A stretch of DNA of 64,000 nt from the NCBI RefSeq assembly GCF_014323705.1, contig NZ_JABVEC010000013.1:150849-214848 (forward strand). The letters are read 5' to 3'. Made by a program: the position numbers and the translations under genes. The notes beneath the pieces are model-generated. The model did not search any database and was not told where the DNA came from. It worked only from the letters and a program-made list of their open reading frames with translations. The stretch comes from Actinomadura alba (GTDB lineage Bacteria; Actinomycetota; Actinomycetes; Streptosporangiales; Streptosporangiaceae). Below, in pieces: positions 36,135 to 44,806 of this stretch (position 1 is its first letter; the number at the start of each line of letters is the position of its first letter).

Positions 36135-37375
36135 CAGACCGTGGCAAGGGACGGCAGCGGGAAGATCATCTTTCCGCCCCCCGCCAGGTACTCCTGCTCC
36201 CGCTCGACGAACCCGTCGCGGTAAGCCCACGGGAGCACCAGCAGCTGGTCGGGGCGGCGCGCCTTGGCATCTTCCTCGGAGATGATGGGGATCCCGGTCC
36301 CGGGGGTGAAGTGGCCGTGCTTCTCCGGGCTGACCTCACCGATGTACGGCAGGTCGTGGGCATCGATCCCGCAGTACTGAAGAGTCACGTTGCCCTTGGT
36401 CGACGCCCCGTACCCGAGAGTCAGCCTGCCCGCGGCCCGCGAGTCATCCAGGAACGCGCGAAGCTCGTCGCGGTGGTTGCGGACGCGGCGTGCGAAGGCC
36501 TCGAACGGGGCCATGTTGTCCAGTTCGAGCTCGGCCTCCCGCTGCCGGATCCGGTTGATCGCGACGGTGTCGATCTTGTGCCGGCTGGGGTCCTTGACCA
36601 GGGTGAGGCACAGGCTGCCGCCGTGGACCCCGGTGAGTTCGGCCGTCGACACGGTGAGACCGACGCGCTCGGCCATCCACTCGATCTGGCTGAACGCGTA
36701 GTACTCGAGGTGCTCGTGGCACACCGCGTCGTAGGCCAGCGCCTCGAGCATGGAAGCCACATCGGCCATCTCGACCATCCACACGCCGTCGTCGGTGAGG
36801 ATGTCGCGCACGTCGGCCATGAACCCAATCGGGTCGGGCAGGTCGTAGAACATCGCGATCGAGGTGACGATCTTGGCCTTGCGGTCGCCGTACCGCTCGG
36901 CGATGGCCGCCCGGGAGAAGAAGTCCGGGATCAGTTCGATGTGGTCGGGGTAGTACCGGCGCCACTTCTCACCAGTGGGGTCGATGCCCACCAGGGTGGG
37001 ACCGTCGGTCGGATATCCCTGCAGCAGGGTGGAGTCGTTGCTGCCGATGTCGACGACCAGGTCGGTGGTGTCGAGATCGACCATGCCGATGAGCTTGGCG
37101 ACGTTGCCGTGCAAATGGTCAATCATAAAAGGCCGAATGCCCGAGCGGTATCCGTAGCGGTCGCCGTACATGAGCGAAAGATCGGCGGTATGCCGTAACT
37201 GCACCAGTCCACAGCCGTCCGGAAAGCACTTGAGGAGTTCCAGCGGGGCGGTCGGCACGATCTCGTTGAGGCTGCCGGGAAAGATGCCAGTCAGCGCCTG
37301 AGTTCCCAGGTCGAGCACCGGCGACAGTTTGCGGTTGCCACAAATGCGGCACTCGGTGCACTCGATGATATTCAT
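36134..37375 (-). CDS. NDP-sugar C-methyltransferase, second of two
   Basis: The 413-residue protein has the same layout as the first C-methyltransferase but is only distantly similar. The zinc-binding N-terminus is CRICGNRKLSPVLDLG, the SAM motif is VVDIGSNDSTLL (about residue 105), the catalytic Glu-His is in CHEHLEYYAF (about residue 225), and the C-terminal domain has TLGYGASTKGNVTLQYC. In this family the Glu-His and nearby Tyr residues deprotonate C3 or C5 of a 4-keto sugar. Two different C-methyltransferases suggest either two branched sugars or one sugar methylated twice. GGAAGG precedes the ATG. It is flanked by the 153-bp direct repeats. Confidence 0.87.
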   Translation of the reverse strand: MNIIECTECRICGNRKLSPVLDLGTQALTGIFPGSLNEIVPTAPLELLKCFPDGCGLVQLRHTADLSLMYGDRYGYRSGIRPFMIDHLHGNVAKLIGMVDLDTTDLVVDIGSNDSTLLQGYPTDGPTLVGIDPTGEKWRRYYPDHIELIPDFFSRAAIAERYGDRKAKIVTSIAMFYDLPDPIGFMADVRDILTDDGVWMVEMADVASMLEALAYDAVCHEHLEYYAFSQIEWMAERVGLTVSTAELTGVHGGSLCLTLVKDPSRHKIDTVAINRIRQREAELELDNMAPFEAFARRVRNHRDELRAFLDDSRAAGRLTLGYGASTKGNVTLQYCGIDAHDLPYIGEVSPEKHGHFTPGTGIPIISEEDAKARRPDQLLVLPWAYRDGFVEREQEYLAGGGKMIFPLPSLATV

Positions 37376-37468
37376 GATGCCTTCCACTCAGTTGTCATTC
37401 GAGCCCGGAGCTGAGATACAGCGGCACGGCTTCTGTCTTGCACAGTCGATGGCGGCGGCTGTTCGGGG

Positions 37469-38749
37469 TCAGCGTCGTGGTGTGCGGTGATCGGCGGTCA
37501 GCTTCTCCAGCGCCGGCACGAGATCGTTCGGGCTCGGCATCGCTCTCACTTCGGTGCGTAGCTGGGCGGCGTTCGCTGCGTACGACGGATCCTCCAGGAC
37601 CAGTTTGAGGCTGTCGCGCAGTATGTCGGGGGTCAGGCTGTGGCCGTTGGCCGCATAAATGCCGGCGCCGCGGTGCTCCAGTCCGTTCGCCATGGTCACC
37701 GGACCCCACCATTTCTCGACTTTGGCATCGTGCGGGGCGATGATCTGCGGGACGCCGTGTTCCAACGCTGTGGCGAAGCTCCCGACGCCGCCTTCGTGGA
37801 CGAACGCCGAGCATGTGGGCAGCAGCGAGGTGAAGGGGACGAAGTCGACGGTGCGTACGTTGTCCGGTATCGCCGATGCCGATTCGAGCTGTTCGGCGGT
37901 GAAGGTCGCGATCACCTCGATGTCGAGGTCGGCGACCGCCTCGAAAAGATCAACGGCCGGGGCCACATCGCCGATGCCGGCATCCCGGTGCGAGATGCCC
38001 TGTGTGATGCACACGCGCCTGCGGGCGGGCGGCTCATACACCCACCTCGGCGCCGTCGCGGGACCGTTGAACGGCACATTGCGCACCGGGAGGTAGTGCA
38101 CGCCCTCCGGCTGCCAGATCCACGGTGGCATCGGAGAGATCGTCCACTGCCCGAGCACCGTCGTCTCATCGAAGTCACAGCCGTACTTCTGCAGGAGCGG
38201 CTGCAGCCAGTCCCGCAGCGGGTCATCGGCGGAGCCGAGCCCGGCCCGGCAGGCCGAGCGCAACTGCGCCACCCTGTCCACACTGGGAGTGATCCGGGCG
38301 TGCGCCGCACCGACCACTCGCGCCGCCACCGCACCGGGATAGGCGCTGGAGTCCATGATCACCAGGTCGGGCAGCCAGCGGCGAGCGAATCCCACCAGAT
38401 CATCGGTCAGGGAGTCCGGAAAGAAGACCTCATGCACACCCGTGGTGAAGTCCTCGAGTTCGACATGCGGATCGCCCCAGCCGTAGTCGCTCTGCACCGA
38501 CTTCCCAGTACGGTCCCCCCTCGGATCGCAGGGGCCCTCCGGCGCCTGGAAACTCGTCATCCGCTCCTGAATCGGACGCATCACCTCACCGACCGCCACA
38601 CCGGGCAGCCCACAGTGCGCGATCGCCTCGGCGACCTCCGGAGGCCCCGCGACACACACCTCATGCCCAGCGGTACGAAGCGCCCACGCCAACGGCACCT
38701 GCACATAGAGATGCGCCCTGAAGGGATTCGTCACAAAGAGAATGCGCAT
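37469..38749 (-). CDS. Activator-type (EryCIII/DesVII-like) GT1 glycosyltransferase
   Basis: The 426-residue GT-B enzyme begins MRILFVTNPFRAHLYVQVPLAWA and ends with the GT1 donor site FVHEGGVGSFATALEHGVPQIIAP (about residue 330). The N-terminal half and length resemble macrolide-type glycosyltransferases of the DesVII group, several of which need a P450-like activator (DesVIII). No such partner is visible in the window. It is the only intact glycosyltransferase here and is probably the one that attaches the amino or branched sugar. The 3' end is duplicated at 35982-36134. Confidence 0.88.
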   Translation of the reverse strand: MRILFVTNPFRAHLYVQVPLAWALRTAGHEVCVAGPPEVAEAIAHCGLPGVAVGEVMRPIQERMTSFQAPEGPCDPRGDRTGKSVQSDYGWGDPHVELEDFTTGVHEVFFPDSLTDDLVGFARRWLPDLVIMDSSAYPGAVAARVVGAAHARITPSVDRVAQLRSACRAGLGSADDPLRDWLQPLLQKYGCDFDETTVLGQWTISPMPPWIWQPEGVHYLPVRNVPFNGPATAPRWVYEPPARRRVCITQGISHRDAGIGDVAPAVDLFEAVADLDIEVIATFTAEQLESASAIPDNVRTVDFVPFTSLLPTCSAFVHEGGVGSFATALEHGVPQIIAPHDAKVEKWWGPVTMANGLEHRGAGIYAANGHSLTPDILRDSLKLVLEDPSYAANAAQLRTEVRAMPSPNDLVPALEKLTADHRTPRR

Positions 38750-38954
38750 GACACCCAGTATGATGCCCGGCACCCGTCGCAGACGTCTCCAGGATTGCGC
38801 GTCCGACGGGCGTTCCTACGGTCGTGTTGCGGTCACCGGTCCGGGAGTTCGCGCGCACCGGACGGGCAAAGAGCAAGGGCGAAGAAAGGATCACCACTCA
38901 CGTGGCGCATGATTGCCCATGCCCATGCCCATGTCGTGGCCGGAGGCGAAGGCG

Positions 38955-40022
38955 ATGAAAGCATTGGTGTTATCCGGTGGATCGGGCACCCGCTTGCGTC
39001 CGTTCAGCCACTCCATGCCGAAACAGCTCATTCCGATCGCCAACAAACCGATCTTGGAACACGTTCTGGACAACATTCGGGCATTGCAGGTGACCGAGAT
39101 CGGCCTCATCGTCGGAGACGGCGCCCCGGCGATCGCCGAGGCCATCGGTGACGGCTCCCGATTCGGCGTGCGCATCACGTACATAAGGCAGGACCGGCCG
39201 CGTGGCCTGGCGCACTGCGTGCGGATCGCGCGCCGGTTCCTCGGTGACGACGACTTCGTCATGTACCTCGGGGACAATGTGCTCCCCGAAGGCGTCACGG
39301 AGATGGCCGCGCGCTTTCGCGCCGGCCGCCCGGCGGCGCAGGTGGTAGTGCAGCAGGTGGCCGATCCGCGTCCGTTCGGGGTCGCCGAGCTGGGCGAGGA
39401 CGGCACCGTGCGGCGGCTGGTGGAGAAGCCACAGCACCCGCGCAGCGACCTGGCGCTGATCGGGGTCTACTTCTTCACCGCCGCGATCCACGAGGCGGTG
39501 GCCGCGATCGCTCCCGGCGCGCGTGGCGAACTCGAGATCACTGACGCGATCCAATGGTCGCTCTCACATGGCGCCGAGGTTCGAGCCGACGAATACAAAG
39601 GCTATTGGAAGGACGCCGGACGGGCCGAGGACGTTCTGGAATGCAACCGGCGGCTGCTCAGCGGGCTGGCCACCGGCATCGCGGGGCAGGTCGACGCCGC
39701 GAGCGTGGTGGGCGATCATGTCGTCATCGGGGAAGGCGCCCGTCTCGTGGGCTCCCGGGTCGAGGGACCGGCGATCATCGGTGCCAATACCTTGATCGAG
39801 AACAGCCTTGTGGGGCCGAATATCGCGATCGGCCGGGACTGCGTGGTGCGCGCCGCCAACCTGTCCGACTCGATCGTCATGGACGGCGCCTCCATCTCGC
39901 GGATATCGGGGTTGTACGGCTCGATCATCGGCCGCTGTGCCGCCATCGGGCCGAGCGATCACGACAGTGCGTACCACCGCCTCGTCGTCGGAGATCACAC
40001 CCGGATGGAAATAGCCGCGTAG
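38955..40022 (+). CDS. Glucose-1-phosphate thymidylyltransferase, long RmlA/StrD type
   Basis: The 355-residue protein has the nucleotidyltransferase start VLSGGSGTRLRPFSHSMPKQLIPIANKP, the MYLGDNVL metal/nucleotide motif, and a C-terminal left-handed beta-helix (hexapeptide-like repeats from about residue 250). This is the long form found in antibiotic clusters (StrD, CalS7). It makes dTDP-glucose from glucose-1-phosphate and dTTP. No RmlB-type 4,6-dehydratase accompanies it in the window. GGAGG is 8 nt before the ATG, and a TTA codon is at codon 6 (38970-38972). It is divergent from the glycosyltransferase across about 200 bp. Confidence 0.92.
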   Translation: MKALVLSGGSGTRLRPFSHSMPKQLIPIANKPILEHVLDNIRALQVTEIGLIVGDGAPAIAEAIGDGSRFGVRITYIRQDRPRGLAHCVRIARRFLGDDDFVMYLGDNVLPEGVTEMAARFRAGRPAAQVVVQQVADPRPFGVAELGEDGTVRRLVEKPQHPRSDLALIGVYFFTAAIHEAVAAIAPGARGELEITDAIQWSLSHGAEVRADEYKGYWKDAGRAEDVLECNRRLLSGLATGIAGQVDAASVVGDHVVIGEGARLVGSRVEGPAIIGANTLIENSLVGPNIAIGRDCVVRAANLSDSIVMDGASISRISGLYGSIIGRCAAIGPSDHDSAYHRLVVGDHTRMEIAA

Positions 40023-40067
40023 GGTCACCTCGAACGAACTTCCCTCTTGACGGCGCGGCTCGGCCGG

Positions 40068-40095
40068 AAGCTACGGTAGGGAAAGCTACGGTAGG
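40068..40095 (+). repeat. Tandem 13-bp direct repeat upstream of ECF42 sigma gene
   Basis: AAGCTACGGTAGG occurs at 40068-40080 and again at 40083-40095, a period of 15 bp. TTGACG lies at 40047-40052. The arrangement, 60-90 bp ahead of the sigma gene, could be a promoter or a regulator-binding site. Confidence 0.45.
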
Positions 40096-40154
40096 TACGA
40101 CCCTTCAAGCACTCATGCTTCGGACACTTATGCACAAGGCCCGTTTTCGACGAC

Positions 40155-41444
40155 ATGAACAGGGATGAAGACGGTTCGGTGATCGGCTCGCACTCGGCCG
40201 CGGTGCGGCGCGCCGTCGCCGAAGCGCACCGGCGGGAGTGGGGCGCCGTACTCGCCTCGACGGCGCGGGTCCTGCGTGATCTCGACCTGGCCGAGGAGTG
40301 CGTTCAGGACGCTTACGTGTCCGCGCTCGACGCCTGGGAACGGGACGGTGTCCCGGACAACACCGGTGCCTGGCTGGCCACCGCGGCCCGCCGCAACGCG
40401 CTGGACGCGCTGAGGCGTGCCAAGACCCTGCGATCCAAGCTGCACCTGCTCGTGGAGCCCGAGGCCGAGCCCGACGTGCCGCAGACCGGATCGGCGGCCG
40501 GCCCGCTGATGCACGACGACCGGCTCCGGCTCATCTTCATGTGCTGTCACCCGGCACTGGCCCGCGAGGCGCAGATCGCGCTCACGATGCGGCTGGTCTG
40601 CGGGGTGAGCACCGCCGACATCGCCAAGACCTTCCTGGTCAGCATGTCCACGATGGCGGCCCGGATCACCAGGGCCAAGAAAAAGATCGCCAACGCCCGC
40701 ATTCCGTTCGGCGTCCCCGAGCCCGACGAGCTGCCGGACCGGCTCAACTCCGTGCTCACCGTCATCCACCTGCTGTTCACCACCGGCCACACCGCACCGT
40801 CGGGCCGGACGCTGACCCGCGCCGACCCCGCCGAACGCGCGCTGGATCTGGTCCGTATGCTGCACGAGCTGATGCCTGGCGAGCCCGAGGTCAAGGGACT
40901 GCTCGCGCTACTGCTGGTCAACCACGCACGCCGGACCACGCGGACCGACGCCGAGGGGCGCCTGCTGCTGCTGGAGGAGCAGGATCGATCGGCCTGGGAT
41001 GGGGCCGCCATCGAGGAAGGGCGCCGGCTCGTCGCCGAGGCGTTGGACGGCGGGACCCCTGGCAGGTTCACGCTGCAGGCGGCCATCGCGTCGGAGCACG
41101 CCACGGCACCGGCCTACGCCGACACCGACTGGGACGAGGTGCTCGTCCTGTATGACGAGCTGCTGACGGTGTGGCCGTCGCCGGTGGTCGCGCTGAACCG
41201 GGCCGTGGCGATGGCGATGGCCGCCGGGCCGATGGCCGCGCTCGGCGAGGTGGAGGAGCTGGAGCGAGCCGGCGCGCTCGCCGGCTACCACTACCTGCCG
41301 GCGGTCAAGGCCGACCTGCTGCGCCGTCTGGACCGGCGGCAGGAGGCCGCGGCGGCCTACCGGCAGGCGCTTGACCTCGCGGACAACGAGGCCGAACGCG
41401 CGTTCCTGGGCTCCCGGCTCACCGAGACCGCCGGCCGCAACTGA
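40155..41444 (+). CDS. ECF42-type RNA polymerase sigma factor with C-terminal TPR-like extension
   Basis: The 429-residue protein has sigma-2 (LEECVQDAYVSALDAW, NTGAWLATAARRNALDALRR; residues ~20-85) and sigma-4 (ALTMRLVCGVSTADIAKTFLV; ~140-190). A ~200-residue C-terminal extension includes DLVRMLHELMPGEPEVKGLLALLL, VWPSPVVALNRAVA and YHYLPAVKADLLRRL, the signature of ECF42. This group has no anti-sigma factor; the extension is thought to be required for activity, with a DGPF protein partner. The partner is not adjacent here; DGPF copies are 6 and 18 kb away. It may mark the edge of the biosynthetic cluster and could regulate it, which is inference. Confidence 0.92.
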   Translation: MNRDEDGSVIGSHSAAVRRAVAEAHRREWGAVLASTARVLRDLDLAEECVQDAYVSALDAWERDGVPDNTGAWLATAARRNALDALRRAKTLRSKLHLLVEPEAEPDVPQTGSAAGPLMHDDRLRLIFMCCHPALAREAQIALTMRLVCGVSTADIAKTFLVSMSTMAARITRAKKKIANARIPFGVPEPDELPDRLNSVLTVIHLLFTTGHTAPSGRTLTRADPAERALDLVRMLHELMPGEPEVKGLLALLLVNHARRTTRTDAEGRLLLLEEQDRSAWDGAAIEEGRRLVAEALDGGTPGRFTLQAAIASEHATAPAYADTDWDEVLVLYDELLTVWPSPVVALNRAVAMAMAAGPMAALGEVEELERAGALAGYHYLPAVKADLLRRLDRRQEAAAAYRQALDLADNEAERAFLGSRLTETAGRN

Positions 41445-41752
41445 GTCACCCGCCCGGCCACGGGCGTCGCCGGCGGCCCATCGCGGCCGAGGGCTCGGGC
41501 GGCACGACGCAACACGAGAGATGTGGAGCGTGCGATCCCGAGACGATGATGCAGTTGCGCGGGTCCTGTGGCGGGTTCGTCGGCGATCGTGGAGGGCGGG
41601 CTCCCCGGTGAGGCCAAGCACGCGTCGCCGCCCCAGCGCAAACACGGCGACACACCCCTCTAGCCGGGCGGCCGTTGAGTTCGTCGCTCCTCGCCCGTCC
41701 TATCGGTAGTGTCCGGGCCGCACGCGGCCCGCACGGATACGGAAGGTGACCG
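41445..41752. other. Intergenic stretch without a recognisable gene
   Basis: About 308 bp after the sigma factor gene. The open frames on both strands are arginine-rich and have no ribosome sites. GGAAGG near its right end serves the next small ORF. I see nothing else. Confidence 0.4.
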
Positions 41753-41830
41753 ATGAGCAGCGTCGAGGTCGGCCTGGACCTGGTCGAGGACAGTGCGGTG
41801 GCGGCCATGGTGGGGGCGGGATCGTCGTGA
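41753..41830 (+). CDS. Putative 25-residue leader ORF coupled to the next gene
   Basis: An ATG with GGAAGG upstream opens a 25-codon frame (MSSVEVGLDLVEDS, then AVAAMVGAGSS) that ends in TGA overlapping the GTG of the next gene as GTGA. It could be a coupling leader or the true N-terminus of the next protein separated by a frameshift. No homologue is recognised. Confidence 0.4.
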   Translation: MSSVEVGLDLVEDSAVAAMVGAGSS

Positions 41831-42135
41831 ACAACGAGGACCTGCCCTTCCTGTTCCGCCGACGGCTGGGCGCCATGTTCGCCCGGCGCGAGATCACCAT
41901 CGCCGGCGGTGGCACACGGGTCTACGACGAGTCCGAATGGCGCGGCGCTCTCGTCGCCGTCAGGCACGGGCGGATCGAGCTCGAGACCTTGGCCGGTGCC
42001 CGGAGGGTTTTCGGTTATGGGGACACCATGTGGCTGACCGGGCTTCCGATCCGTGCGCTGCACAACCCCGATCCAGAGCCCGCGGTGCTGGTCGCCCTCT
42101 CCGTCCTCCCGGGGGAGGGCGGCGGCGCCGAGTGA
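41827..42135 (+). CDS. Small protein, possibly cupin-fold, unknown function
   Basis: The 102-residue product (NNEDLPFLFRRRLGAMFARR, later GALVAVRHGRIELETLAG, YGDTMWLTGLPIRALHNPDP) has a run of short beta-like segments with Gly and Pro turns, as in small cupins, but no metal-binding histidine pair is obvious. I chose the GTG at 41827 because it overlaps the stop of the upstream mini-ORF as GTGA. A longer frame upstream is glycine-rich and lacks a ribosome site. Function unknown. Confidence 0.55.
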   Translation: MNNEDLPFLFRRRLGAMFARREITIAGGGTRVYDESEWRGALVAVRHGRIELETLAGARRVFGYGDTMWLTGLPIRALHNPDPEPAVLVALSVLPGEGGGAE

Positions 42136-42306
42136 CGCGCGGGTCACGCGCCTTCGGGGTGAGCGGCCGTACGGACTCGACCTCACCGACGAAGGTCTCG
42201 GCCGCGAGGTCGTGAGCCGCGGTGATATGAGGTGGTCGAAGAGATGGCTGGGGTCGGGCATCCTCAACGATCGTGACGCTGCGCGAACGCCGAGCGAACA
42301 CGGGCC

Positions 42307-43245
42307 CTACGCGGGATCATGGGTACCGCTGCTCCGGATCTGATCCGCCGTCAGGAGGGCCTCCGGGGCAATGAGGGCGGTGGAGCCCGGGGCCGTGCAG
42401 GCGAAGGCGCCCGCCACCGCACCCAGGCGGGCGCACTCCAGTACATCCCGGCCGGTGAGCCTGCCGTACAGGAAGCCGCAGACGAACGCGTCGCCCGCGC
42501 CGTTGGAGTCCACCGCCGGTGCCGGCGGGACGGCCGCCGGGATGTGGTGCGGGGTGGAGCCGCCGTCTCGGGTGAGGAGGTAGGAGCCGTCCGCGCCCGC
42601 CGTGGCGACCACTGTCTCTGCGCGGCCCTCATGGAGGATCTCTCGCATCAGAGCGGTGATGCCCTCGCCCGCGCCTGCCGCGCTGAGGAAGACGAGGTCG
42701 GAGCGGAGGGCGAACTCCCGGTGGTGGTCGGCCAGTCCATCCCAGTCGTGCAGATCGGTGGAGACGGGGACGCCGAGGTGCTCGATGTCGTCGTAGAGGA
42801 AGCGCGCGAAATTCATGATGGAGAGGTGGATGTGTCGGGTGCGCCGCAGCCGGGGGAGGTAGAAGTCCCGGGGCATCCGCAGATCGGCTGAGTCGCGGGC
42901 ATCGTAGAAGGACATCCGGCGGCCGGAGGCGTCCACCAGGTTCACCGCGCGGCGGGTGCCCGCGGGGGAGATCAGTGGGGCGAACTCCACATCCCCCTTT
43001 GCCAGTCGCTCGCGTACCTGCGCGCCGGTCCAGTCGTCGCCAATGCAGTCGAGCAGCGCGACCTTCAGACCGAGCGCCCGGGCGCCGAGGGCCACGTTCC
43101 CTCCGGTGTGGCCGGGCCACTCCTCGATCGGGCCGACATGGACCGAGTCGGCGAGCGGGACCGGCAGGGAGTCGACGCGGACGATGGTGTCCACCCCGCT
43201 ACCTCCGACCACCAAGACGTCGTACTCCGCGTGCTGTTGGATCAC
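42307..43245 (-). CDS. PfkB-family carbohydrate kinase
   Basis: The 312-residue kinase shows both PfkB signatures: an N-terminal GHTGGNVALGARALGLKVALLD (about residue 45) and the C-terminal anion hole/catalytic motif DSNGAGDAFVCGFL (about residue 255). It would phosphorylate a sugar or nucleoside with ATP. The substrate is not predictable. I start at the GTG at 43245, preceded by AGAGGCG; the upstream 30 codons of the open frame are cysteine- and arginine-rich and unlikely to be translated. It is convergent with the cupin-like gene. Confidence 0.88.
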   Translation of the reverse strand: MIQQHAEYDVLVVGGSGVDTIVRVDSLPVPLADSVHVGPIEEWPGHTGGNVALGARALGLKVALLDCIGDDWTGAQVRERLAKGDVEFAPLISPAGTRRAVNLVDASGRRMSFYDARDSADLRMPRDFYLPRLRRTRHIHLSIMNFARFLYDDIEHLGVPVSTDLHDWDGLADHHREFALRSDLVFLSAAGAGEGITALMREILHEGRAETVVATAGADGSYLLTRDGGSTPHHIPAAVPPAPAVDSNGAGDAFVCGFLYGRLTGRDVLECARLGAVAGAFACTAPGSTALIAPEALLTADQIRSSGTHDPA

Positions 43246-43442
43246 AGTTGCGCCTCTTTGTCCCCGGTCCGGCGCGTCCCAGTATGGCGTGTGACCCGGT
43301 CGACGGCATGCACGTCCTGTGCGATCTACGCACACGGCGCGCGGACGACACCGCGGACCAGTCGAGGGCGCCGTCGGGGTGGAATCTCTTCCCGATCGCT
43401 CCCCTCGGCAGGTCGCGAATTGAGGGGTGGGTGCCGGTAGGC

Positions 43443-43781
43443 CTATCGCTCTCGGTAGAGCACGAGGTGCTCGTGGTAGAGGACTCCGTCGCGGACATCG
43501 CCGGTGGCGGTGAAGCCGAGATCGTCGGCGTAGTCGATGTGGGTGCCGGTGACGGTGTAGCGGCCGGTGTAGGCGCGTTTGCGGCCGTCGCGTTCTTCCT
43601 CGTAACGGCCGTTGGGCAGGAGTTCTTGGCGGATGCGGCCATCAGCGGTGACCCACATGCCGACGTAGGGGTGAGCGGTGGAGGAGGGTGTGGCCGGTGA
43701 CCGGCGGGCACCGGGGTTTTCGCTGGCGCAGGCGGCCAGTGTGGTGAGTAGCCCGAGGATGAAGAGTGCGCCCCTGATCAC
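43443..43781 (-). CDS. Atu4866-domain lipoprotein
   Basis: The 112-residue protein has a short lipoprotein signal (VIRGALFILGLLTTLAACAS) with lipobox LAAC. An Atu4866 domain follows: HPYVGMWVTADGRIRQELLP, DGRKRAYTGRYTVTGTHIDY, DDLGFTATGDVRDGVLYH. The GTG at 43781 has AAAGGA 8 nt upstream. It should be anchored on the outer face of the membrane. The domain recurs in the next gene. Function of Atu4866 domains is unknown. Confidence 0.8.
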   Translation of the reverse strand: MIRGALFILGLLTTLAACASENPGARRSPATPSSTAHPYVGMWVTADGRIRQELLPNGRYEEERDGRKRAYTGRYTVTGTHIDYADDLGFTATGDVRDGVLYHEHLVLYRER

Positions 43782-43926
43782 GGGTCTGGTCCTTTCGGTC
43801 GGGGTTCGGTCCCGGGGTGTTGGGAGGGTGTTCGCCATCGCCGGATCACCGGCGGCGTCCAGACGGCGGACCCGGCGCCGATGTGGGCACCCGGTCCGCT
43901 TTTGATCCGGCTGTCTTGTGTGTGGG

Positions 43927-44625
43927 TCAGCGGCGGGTGAGCCGGTAGCCGGCGTGGTGTAGTTCGCCGTCGTGGAACTCTCCGTAGGCCCAGAAGCCGA
44001 GGTCGTCGAGGTAGTCGATGCGGGTGCCGTCGATCCAGTAGCGGCCGGTGTACGCGCTGGGCCGGTCACCGCGGGCCTCGTCGTAGCGGCCGTCGGGCAG
44101 CAGGCCCTGCCGCAGGAAGTCGTCCTGGTCCACCCACAGGCCGACGTAGGGGTGATCGGTGGTGGCCGCGGGCGGCACGACGTCGCCGGTGCCCTGGGCG
44201 GGGTCGGCCGGGTGGCCGTTCCAGAGCGTGACCTGGCCGCCGTCCAGGAGTATGTCCAGGTGCCGGTCACGGGCGATGATCGGGCCGTCCGGGGTGCTAT
44301 CCGGGTCGGCGATCCGGATCACCGCGATGTCGGCGCGGTTGCCGGGGGCCAGGGTGCCGGTGGAGCCGGTGCCGGTGAAGTCGGTGCGGGAGGGCAGAAC
44401 GAGGCAGTCGGCGCAGTCGATGATGATCATTCCGTCGTCCTGGGCCGCGCTGAGCAGGCCGGGGCCGATTCCAACGATCGCCTCGCCGCCGATGAGGACG
44501 TCGGCCTTCTCCCAGTCGCCCAGCAGAGGGCTCATGCTGACCACGGTGCCGCCGGCCAGGAGCAGGGGGCGTGCGTTCGCGCCGGTCGCGTTCTTGATGA
44601 CAGTGAGAAATTCCATCGTGCGCAT
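43927..44625 (-). CDS. Atu4866-domain protein fused to a barrel-less amidohydrolase beta-sandwich
   Basis: The 232-residue protein ends in an Atu4866 domain (HPYVGLWVDQDDFLRQGLLP, YTGRYWIDGTRIDYLDDLGF). Residues ~15-75 (LLLAGGTVVSMSPLLGDW, ADVLIGGEAIVGIG, IIDCADCLVLPS) match the N-terminal strands of an amidohydrolase, and ~80-130 (TGTLAPGNRADIAVI...LDILLDGGQVTLWNG) match the C-terminal strands. The ~300-residue catalytic TIM barrel and all metal ligands between them are missing. The full-length amidohydrolase next door shows what was lost. AGGAGA precedes the start. Probably a non-enzymatic product of an internal deletion; a role is unknown. Confidence 0.78.
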   Translation of the reverse strand: MRTMEFLTVIKNATGANARPLLLAGGTVVSMSPLLGDWEKADVLIGGEAIVGIGPGLLSAAQDDGMIIIDCADCLVLPSRTDFTGTGSTGTLAPGNRADIAVIRIADPDSTPDGPIIARDRHLDILLDGGQVTLWNGHPADPAQGTGDVVPPAATTDHPYVGLWVDQDDFLRQGLLPDGRYDEARGDRPSAYTGRYWIDGTRIDYLDDLGFWAYGEFHDGELHHAGYRLTRR

Positions 44626-44806
44626 GCCAGGTCTCTCCTTATTAGTGGGTGTCTGTCAGGTTTTTCGGGCCGGCTGCCGCGCAGTGGCCGGCCCGATACC
44701 GCTGGTCGCGCCGGTCAGGACGACCGTTCGTCCGGACGGGCGGTGTTCGTTGGGTGTGGGTGGTTCATGACCGGCCCTTCCAGTGCTCTGGTGCGGGTCG
44801 CCGGGG

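Noticed and set aside
1..41444. Enediyne polyketide synthase, NRPS modules or P450 genes
   Set aside because: None is encoded in the window; any enediyne assignment rests on tailoring genes only.
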